This document shows positions 4,984 through 9,977 of a stretch of DNA of 9,977 nucleotides, piece after piece. The DNA comes from DATDDB01 sp035260545 (GTDB lineage Bacteria; Pseudomonadota; Gammaproteobacteria; Burkholderiales; Gallionellaceae). The position numbers and the translations under genes were made by a program. Each line of letters begins with the position of its first letter. Position 1 is the first letter of the stretch. The notes under the pieces are model-generated. The model made no database searches. It was given only the letters and a program-made list of their open reading frames with translations, and was not told where the DNA came from. The stretch spans positions 1-9,977 of the forward strand of contig DATFUZ010000051.1 in the NCBI GenBank assembly GCA_035260545.1, read 5' to 3'.

Positions 4984-7314
4984 TCAACCGTCGCGGGATA
5001 GGCCGCGCCGGATCAGAACCGCGGAAAACAGCAGGCTGAACACCGCGCCCAGCGCCACGGTCGAGCCGATGGCCGCGAGCACCGGTGCACGGGAGAACGA
5101 CAGCAGGCCGAAGCCGATTACCGTGGACACGTTGGCGAACAGCAGCGAGGTAAGGGTGCGCTCGCGCACCTCCCGGCTGGTTTCCTGACGGTCGAAGAAC
5201 AAGGCATAGTTGGACCCGACCGCCACCGTCAGCAGCAGCCCGATGAGGTGGAATATGGTCAGCGGATGGCCGCTCCATACCAGCCAGGCGATCACCCCGA
5301 CCACGGCCGCCGCCAGCGGCAGCGACACCTCCGCCACACGGCGCGCCTGGCGCAGGCTGACAGCGAGCAGGAACAGGATGGCCGCCACGCCGATGAGGGC
5401 ATATTTGGCGACCTCGCGCCGGTAATCGAGAAACATGCCGCTGGCCTCGTCCTTCAGGTCGAGCAGCATGACGCCCGGCACACCGCCGGCATGCAGCGCC
5501 CGGCGCAGGGCTGAGTCATCCTTCACGTCGCGCAGGGGCAGCATCACCACCCAGCCTTCCGGTCGCTTCAGCAGCAGGCTGTCTACCTTGAGGGCGAGGC
5601 TGGTGCCGCGCAGGCCGGCTGCATCGACCAGCTTCTGCCGCTTCGCGCGCGCGACATCCTTGAGAAAAGGCGCAAACAAGCCCGGCCGGTAGGGCAGCCC
5701 GCGCAGCGCCTGGCGCAGGTTCTGGCGCAGGGTGGCGGAATCCGGCAGTGCGGCCTGGCGCGCGCGCTGCGCCGCGGTGCTGGGCAGGTACAGGCTGGGC
5801 GCATCGAAATCCGCCAGCACGCCGGCCTCAGCCTCCTTGCCCAGAATGTCCGAAAGCGCCTCGCTCGCGCGCAACGCCGCTTCGCGATCCGCCGCGCGCG
5901 CGATCACCATGTAGCGAATGTCCGGTGCGCCCATGTCGCGCCGTAACTGCTCGTCCAGCACCTGCAAATCGTGGGGCACGGGGCTCAGGCTGCCCAGCTT
6001 GTCGTCCCACAGGCTGCCGTGCCGCGCCACCAGCAGCGCCGCCACGACGGCGATTGCGGCAAACACCGGGACGCGAAGCCGGGGGGCGGTGTCCACGACC
6101 GCCATCACGGCCGCGCCGAGGCGGGCTCGCGGGCGCACATGAAATCCGGCGGGCAGCAAGTCCGGCAGCACCCAGCGCGTGGTCGCCACCGCCACCAGCA
6201 GCCCGGAAATGGAAAACAGGCCAAGCTGGGCCAGCCCCGTGAAGCTGGAAAACAGCATGGCGCTGAAGCCGCAAATCGAAGTCAGCACGCCGAGCCGCAA
6301 GGTGGGCCAGATACGGCGCAGCGTCTCGCCCGCCGCACTGCCGGGCGCGACCTGGGCAAACAGGTAGATCGCATAATCCACCCCCTCGCCTATCAGGGTG
6401 ACGCCGAAGCCCAGCGTGATGCCGTGCACCGAGCCGAAACCCAGGCTCACCGCCGCGATTCCGGCGAGGGCGCCGCTGGCCACCGGCAGCAGGCCGAGCA
6501 CCAGCGCGCGCGGCGAGCGGTAAATCGCCAGCAGCAGCAATGAGACCATGACGGTCGCGATCGTCGACAGGCGCATCGCATCACCGCGGATCGCGGCCCG
6601 CGACTCCACCGAGAACACGCCGGGGCCGGTCATGCGCAACTGCGCCGTGCCGGCATGCGCCGCGCTGCATGCGCGGTCGAAGGCGAGGCGGATCGCGCGC
6701 ATCGCCTGCTCCTGCGCATCCAGGTCGGACCCCGGCGCGACGGTCTGGGCGAGCAGCATCGCACGGCGGCCGTCGGCAGAGAACCACACCCCGCCATGCA
6801 TGGCCGGCCGCACCTGCCCTTCCAGCCGCTGCAGCATCCCGATCAGCTCGCCGCCCGGATCGTTGGGCAGCATTTTCTGCGCCAGCGCGCCCATGGGCGA
6901 TGCCAGGAGATCCAGATAATCCTGCAGACTCGCGCGCAGACCCGCGGCGGAATAATGCGCGGCCGTAACGTTGGGGCTTAACAGGTAGCGGTTGCGCCAG
7001 AGAAAATCAAAGTCCCGCCGCTGGCCGCCGCTTTCGCCGTTGGCGATGCTGGCAAATGCCGGCTGCTTGCGCAACTGCTCCGCCATGGCCTTGCTGATTC
7101 GCGCCAATGTGTCGGGCGGCGCACCATCCACCCCCATCAGGATCAGGCGCGACACTACGCCGTCGCGCACCTGGTCCACCAGGATCTTCTGCGAGGGTGT
7201 GGGGGATCGCGGCAGAAATGCCGACATGTCCGTATTGAAATGGGTACGGCCGATCACCGCCACGCAAAGGGCGACGAATCCCAGCCAGACCACAACCCGC
7301 CAGCGTGCCCTCAT
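4984..7314 (-). CDS. MMPL/RND-type exporter of the aryl polyene cluster
   Basis: This is a 776-residue inner-membrane protein with the two-fold layout of MMPL/RND transporters, which use the proton gradient to move lipids and hydrophobic products. One helix (about 8-22) precedes a large periplasmic domain (about 25-245). A helix bundle follows (about 251-386), then a helix at about 412-430, a second periplasmic domain (about 432-635) and a second bundle (about 637-768). GEGVDYAIYLF (309-319) in the first bundle carries the typical proton-relay Asp-Tyr (D313/Y314). The matching place in the second bundle reads GSNYALFFD (700-708), with Asn at 702 instead of Asp. The ATG at 7314 follows the LolA-like stop by 30 bases; GCGGGAT is the only, weak, ribosome binding site. 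Proteins of this type next to a LolA-like gene are hallmarks of aryl polyene clusters, where they are thought to transport the pigment lipid across the inner membrane. Confidence 0.92.
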   Translation of the reverse strand: MRARWRVVVWLGFVALCVAVIGRTHFNTDMSAFLPRSPTPSQKILVDQVRDGVVSRLILMGVDGAPPDTLARISKAMAEQLRKQPAFASIANGESGGQRRDFDFLWRNRYLLSPNVTAAHYSAAGLRASLQDYLDLLASPMGALAQKMLPNDPGGELIGMLQRLEGQVRPAMHGGVWFSADGRRAMLLAQTVAPGSDLDAQEQAMRAIRLAFDRACSAAHAGTAQLRMTGPGVFSVESRAAIRGDAMRLSTIATVMVSLLLLAIYRSPRALVLGLLPVASGALAGIAAVSLGFGSVHGITLGFGVTLIGEGVDYAIYLFAQVAPGSAAGETLRRIWPTLRLGVLTSICGFSAMLFSSFTGLAQLGLFSISGLLVAVATTRWVLPDLLPAGFHVRPRARLGAAVMAVVDTAPRLRVPVFAAIAVVAALLVARHGSLWDDKLGSLSPVPHDLQVLDEQLRRDMGAPDIRYMVIARAADREAALRASEALSDILGKEAEAGVLADFDAPSLYLPSTAAQRARQAALPDSATLRQNLRQALRGLPYRPGLFAPFLKDVARAKRQKLVDAAGLRGTSLALKVDSLLLKRPEGWVVMLPLRDVKDDSALRRALHAGGVPGVMLLDLKDEASGMFLDYRREVAKYALIGVAAILFLLAVSLRQARRVAEVSLPLAAAVVGVIAWLVWSGHPLTIFHLIGLLLTVAVGSNYALFFDRQETSREVRERTLTSLLFANVSTVIGFGLLSFSRAPVLAAIGSTVALGAVFSLLFSAVLIRRGLSRDG

Positions 7315-7344
7315 CGCCGGATCCCGCTCATCGGTTCTGGCCGC

Positions 7345-7977
7345 TCATTTGGCCTGCGCGGAGGCGGGAAGAGCATCGCCCACGGCCATCACCGTGCGGT
7401 CGCCGTCCATGCCAACGATCTCGATGCCGGTGATGTTGTTCGCGCGGCCTTCGATGCGGATCTCGCGCACCACCTCGCGCGCCGCCGCATCGAGCGGCAC
7501 GAGTTGCAGATGCCAGTGAGCAGCCGCGCCCTGCACCGTGGTCCGGTAATACCGGGTCAGGGCGCTCGCATCCCCCGCCAGCGTGGCGCGCATGCTTTCC
7601 ACCAGCGCGGCGACGGCAGGATACTGGTTCGCCATCAGCGTGCGCCTGACGTGGCGGGACGGCTCCACGATCTCGATGACGCCCTGGTCCAGCACCATGC
7701 TCTCCTTCCTGGGCTGCAGGGTGAGTTTTTCCAGATGCCCGGGCGCGCGATACACCAGCACCCCGGACGACTCCAGCGGCGCAGTCAGAACCTTGAGGTA
7801 TTTCTTCTCGGTGAAGCGGCGGCGCTCCGATTTGACCTCCGCCATGCCTTGCATCAATTGCGGCAAGCCCCAGGCCGCGCCGCCGGGGTCCACCGGCCCG
7901 GCGGCATGCGCCGTACCGGCGCCGGCGATGAGGACGCCGGCGACAAGGGTGTAGAAAAGTCTAACGCCAGAAATCAT
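7345..7977 (-). CDS. LolA-like periplasmic outer-membrane lipoprotein carrier protein
   Basis: This is a 210-residue exported protein resembling LolA, the periplasmic chaperone that shields lipoprotein acyl chains on the way to the outer membrane. Residues 1-25 form a signal peptide: a positively charged start, the hydrophobic FYTLVAGVLIAGAG, and cleavage after GTAHA. The mature part has LolA-like strand-rich features: LPQLMQGMAEVKSERRRFTE near the start, then the SSGVLVYRAPGHLEKLTLQP block, which parallels the 'oxidised to a product with a GxL-x-Y-x-P' region of LolA proteins. Assignment rests on this pattern and on context. The ATG at 7977 overlaps the upstream acyltransferase stop by 17 bases and has no good ribosome binding site, so coupling is likely; a longer frame exists upstream but lies inside the acyltransferase gene and lacks a signal peptide. 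Paired with the exporter, it probably carries the lipid-linked pigment through the periplasm. Confidence 0.83.
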   Translation of the reverse strand: MISGVRLFYTLVAGVLIAGAGTAHAAGPVDPGGAAWGLPQLMQGMAEVKSERRRFTEKKYLKVLTAPLESSGVLVYRAPGHLEKLTLQPRKESMVLDQGVIEIVEPSRHVRRTLMANQYPAVAALVESMRATLAGDASALTRYYRTTVQGAAAHWHLQLVPLDAAAREVVREIRIEGRANNITGIEIVGMDGDRTVMAVGDALPASAQAK

Positions 7978-8866
7978 AGAAGTTGAACCAGTTATAGGGT
8001 GCGATCCGGCAATAGTGCTCGATGCGCGCGGCATAGGCCTGCACGGCGGGCGCGATGTCCGCTTCCGTCGCCTGGTGCGGCAGGGGCAGCGGGTCAAAGT
8101 GCACCTCGTAGCGGTTGCCGCCCAGATACAGCGCGGCCATCACCACCACCGGCGCCTTCATCAGTGCGGCCATGCGCAATGGCCCGGTGGGGAATCGCGC
8201 CGGCTCGCCCAGGAATTCGCAGGCCACGCTGCCTTCCCCCTCGATGACGCGGTCTGCCAGCATGCCCACGAATTCGCCGCGCGCCAGAGCGTCGCGCACC
8301 CTGAGCATGGCGTTCGGCTTGCCCAGCGGTATGATGCGCTGCGCCAGTCCGGGGTCGATGGCGTGCAGCACCGCATTGAGCTTGCGCGCGTTTTCCTCAT
8401 ACATCACCAGGTTGGCCGGCGGCATCTGCCGCTGCTGGCCGGCCGCGCGGATGGCCTCGAAGCTGCCCACGTGTGCGCCGAGCAGGATGCAGCCGCGGCC
8501 GGCCCCCAGAGCAGTCTGCACGGCCTCGGCATTTTCGAGGCGCACATCCAGCTTGTCCAGGCAGCCGCCGAGCAGGAACACACGGTCAAGGATGACGGAT
8601 GCGAAGGTGTGGTAGTGCCGGTACAGGTCGCGGATGGCGGGCTTGCGTCCCAGCACCCTTTCCAGATAGGCGCGCGAAGCGCTACGCGTGGCACGCGCCG
8701 AGAACAGGAGGAAATACGCCGCAATCGGCAGCAGCAGGACACGCGCCGCCGGCCGCCCGAGGTTGAGCGCGATCCAGACGATGAGCCGCATGGTCGGCAC
8801 ATTGCTGCGTTCGGGACGCGCCACCCATTCCGGCGTGTGCTTGCCGGCCTTACTCGCCTGCCGCAT
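7961..8866 (-). CDS. LpxL/HtrB-like lysophospholipid acyltransferase
   Basis: This is a 301-residue protein of the lipid A biosynthesis acyltransferase (LpxL/HtrB) superfamily, which transfers acyl chains from acyl-ACP to lipid acceptors at the inner membrane. The HX4E catalytic motif is HVGSFE (132-137; H132, E137). The N-terminus shows EWVARPERSN followed by RLIVWIALNLGRPAARVLLLP, an arrangement typical of the acyltransferases found in aryl polyene clusters. A hydrophobic stretch at about 37-56 should anchor it. NFYDFWR is the C-terminus. The ATG at 8866 has a very good GGAGG (8873-8877) 6 bases upstream and overlaps the dehydratase stop by 17 bases. The PlsC-like gene further along gives the operon a second, unrelated-type acyltransferase. 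In this setting it is more likely to attach a fatty acid or the polyene to the lipid anchor than to modify lipid A, but the substrate is inferred. Confidence 0.92.
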   Translation of the reverse strand: MRQASKAGKHTPEWVARPERSNVPTMRLIVWIALNLGRPAARVLLLPIAAYFLLFSARATRSASRAYLERVLGRKPAIRDLYRHYHTFASVILDRVFLLGGCLDKLDVRLENAEAVQTALGAGRGCILLGAHVGSFEAIRAAGQQRQMPPANLVMYEENARKLNAVLHAIDPGLAQRIIPLGKPNAMLRVRDALARGEFVGMLADRVIEGEGSVACEFLGEPARFPTGPLRMAALMKAPVVVMAALYLGGNRYEVHFDPLPLPHQATEADIAPAVQAYAARIEHYCRIAPYNWFNFYDFWR

Positions 8867-9158
8867 CCGCCGCCTCCATGATCACGCCCGCCATCACCCT
8901 GGCGCCGCGCACCGCGCACTGAAAGCGGATTTCGCACGATGCGGAAACCGTGTGCTCGATGTCCACCTGATCGCCCGGACGCACGGGGCGGAAGAATTTC
9001 GCCGCATTGACGGTCACAGTGGCGTTATCCAGCCCTTCAGCGGCCGCCAGCAGGCGCACCACCTCGGCCAGCAGCCATGCCCCGGGAACGATGGGATTGC
9101 CCGGAAAGTGTCCCGCACAGGCAGGATGATCTTGCGCAATCCGCAACACGGCCGTCAT
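8850..9158 (-). CDS. FabZ/ApeI-like hotdog-fold 3-hydroxyacyl-ACP dehydratase
   Basis: This is a 102-residue single hotdog-domain protein that should remove water from 3-hydroxyacyl-ACP to make the double bonds of the polyene. HFPGNPIVPG (17-26) is the FabA/FabZ signature with catalytic His17. FabZ (about 150 residues) has a longer N-terminus; the short form is usual for ApeI-like proteins. In FabZ the catalytic Glu lies 14 residues after the His. Here that place is A31, and E32 is one further on. The ATG at 9158 overlaps the ligase stop in an ATGA. AGGAG at 9160-9164 is only one base from this ATG, an unusually short spacing, while a GTG at 9149 (codon 4) would have 10-base spacing. The ATG is kept because of the coupling overlap. 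The ApeI-like role is based on motif and neighbours. Confidence 0.88.
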   Translation of the reverse strand: MTAVLRIAQDHPACAGHFPGNPIVPGAWLLAEVVRLLAAAEGLDNATVTVNAAKFFRPVRPGDQVDIEHTVSASCEIRFQCAVRGARVMAGVIMEAADAAGE

Positions 9159-9977
9159 TCTCCTGCCGCCTCCGCCACCGGACCGCTGGCGTGCTGCCGC
9201 GCCAGTTCGCGAACCGCATCGCGCGTCAGCTTGCCGGTGGAGTTGCGCGGCAGCGCCTCGACAAACACCAGCGGACGCGGCAGAAATACCGGGTCCATGC
9301 GCGTCCGCAACGCCTTGAGGATGACCTCGCCGGACACGTTGGGCGCCACCACAAAGGCCATGGGCCGCGCGGTCGCGCCATCCCCGTCCGGGAGAAAGTA
9401 GACGCCGTCCCGCACGCCCGGAACTTCGTTCAGATGGTGATTGAGGCTCTGCAGGGAAGTGCGCTTGCCGCCGATGTTTACCATGTCCGAAGTGCGCCCG
9501 CACAGCACGAACGTGCCGTCCGGATTCTGCTCGACCACGTCGGCCAGCGGCGCTGCAATCTCGACGTGGCCGCCCTGCACCCACACGCCGCCGCCGGCGT
9601 CGCACCGCATGGTGACGCCGGAAAACAGGCGCCACGCCCTTTCCCGGACCGTGCGGCGGCTCGCCACCTGGCCGGCTTCGGTGCAGCCGTATATCTCGTA
9701 GAGCGGCGCGGCAAACCGGGCTTCGGCCTCTGCCGCCATTTCGGCCGCGAGCGGCGCGGTGGCGCACACCAGCAGGGTCGCGGCTGGCAGGGCCTGAGGC
9801 TCGGCCAGCAGCGCACGCAGGTGCACCGGCGTGGTGACCAGGGCGCGCGGGACGGGCAACTCATCGAAACGCGCGCAGATGTCCGCGGGGTAGAAAGGTT
9901 TCTCCGCCACCAGGGCGAGGCCAGCGAGCATGGGCATCAGCACCGTTGTTTCCAGGCCGTACATGTGCTGCGGCGGT
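9155..9977 (-). CDS. AMP-dependent acyl/aryl-ACP ligase (C-terminal part; 5' end beyond the window)
   Basis: This is an adenylate-forming enzyme (ANL superfamily) that would activate a hydroxybenzoate or aryl acid with ATP and load it onto an acyl carrier protein as the polyketide starter, as described for ApeH. Some 274 residues are visible, opening with PPQHMYGLETTV. YEIYGCTEAGQVASRR (about residues 94-109) is the A5-type motif. LCGRTSDMVNIGGKR (about 173-187) is the A7/A8 hinge region. RNSTGKLTRDAV (near the C-terminus) contains the A10 lysine used in adenylation. The start codon and ATP-binding A3 motif lie outside the window. Its TGA overlaps the dehydratase ATG by 4 bases. Starter-unit loading fits the downstream chorismatase in the same operon. 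Specificity for 3- versus 4-hydroxybenzoate cannot be read here. Confidence 0.9.
   Translation of the reverse strand, partial: PPQHMYGLETTVLMPMLAGLALVAEKPFYPADICARFDELPVPRALVTTPVHLRALLAEPQALPAATLLVCATAPLAAEMAAEAEARFAAPLYEIYGCTEAGQVASRRTVRERAWRLFSGVTMRCDAGGGVWVQGGHVEIAAPLADVVEQNPDGTFVLCGRTSDMVNIGGKRTSLQSLNHHLNEVPGVRDGVYFLPDGDGATARPMAFVVAPNVSGEVILKALRTRMDPVFLPRPLVFVEALPRNSTGKLTRDAVRELARQHASGPVAEAAGE

Noticed and set aside
3794..5188. 464-codon plus-strand open frame across the chorismatase and exporter end
   Set aside because: It is antisense to two clear genes, low-complexity in composition and has no domain; GC-rich codon bias explains its length.
1..9977. CRISPR arrays, tRNA genes, insertion sequences
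   Set aside because: No regularly spaced repeats, cloverleaf-like sequences, transposase motifs or terminal inverted repeats were recognised by eye.

Overview
The window comes from a GC-rich proteobacterium, most likely a betaproteobacterium. The basis is high GC, ATG starts with GGAGG-type ribosome binding sites, the sequence style of the ribosomal protein S16 at the left edge, and an aryl-polyene type gene set. The species cannot be named from the sequence alone.

Layout. Position 1-193 (minus strand) is the 5' part of rpsP (S16), with a good sigma70-like promoter at about 242-271. A roughly 200-base divergent intergenic region follows. A plus-strand, membrane-anchored NodB-type polysaccharide deacetylase lies at 396-1211. 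It converges on a tightly packed minus-strand operon that fills 1228-9977 and runs off the right edge. In transcription order this operon encodes: an AMP-dependent aryl/acyl-ACP ligase (partial), a hotdog-fold FabZ/ApeI-like dehydratase, an LpxL/HtrB-like acyltransferase, a LolA-like periplasmic lipoprotein-carrier protein, an MMPL/RND-type exporter, an FkbO/Hyg5/XanB2-family chorismatase, a MipA/OmpV-family outer-membrane protein, a PlsC-like acyltransferase and a family 2 glycosyltransferase. Several junctions overlap (ATGA, or 17 bases), which points to translational coupling. The only sizeable gap is about 240 bases between the exporter and the chorismatase; it holds a weak promoter candidate and a 12-bp direct repeat.

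Interpretation. This is the export, starter-unit and lipid-assembly half of an aryl polyene (xanthomonadin-like) pigment cluster. The chorismatase would make a hydroxybenzoate starter from chorismate. The ligase would load it on an acyl carrier protein, and the dehydratase would act in each elongation cycle of a type II polyketide system. Two acyltransferases and the glycosyltransferase would build the lipid or sugar anchor. The LolA-like protein and MMPL exporter would move the product to the outer membrane. The ketosynthases, ketoreductase, carrier proteins and thioesterase are not in the window and are expected beyond its right edge. The class of system is known. The points worth a second look are the starter-type signature residues of the chorismatase, a displaced catalytic acid in the dehydratase, an Asp-to-Asn change in the exporter, the embedded MipA gene and the adjacent deacetylase.
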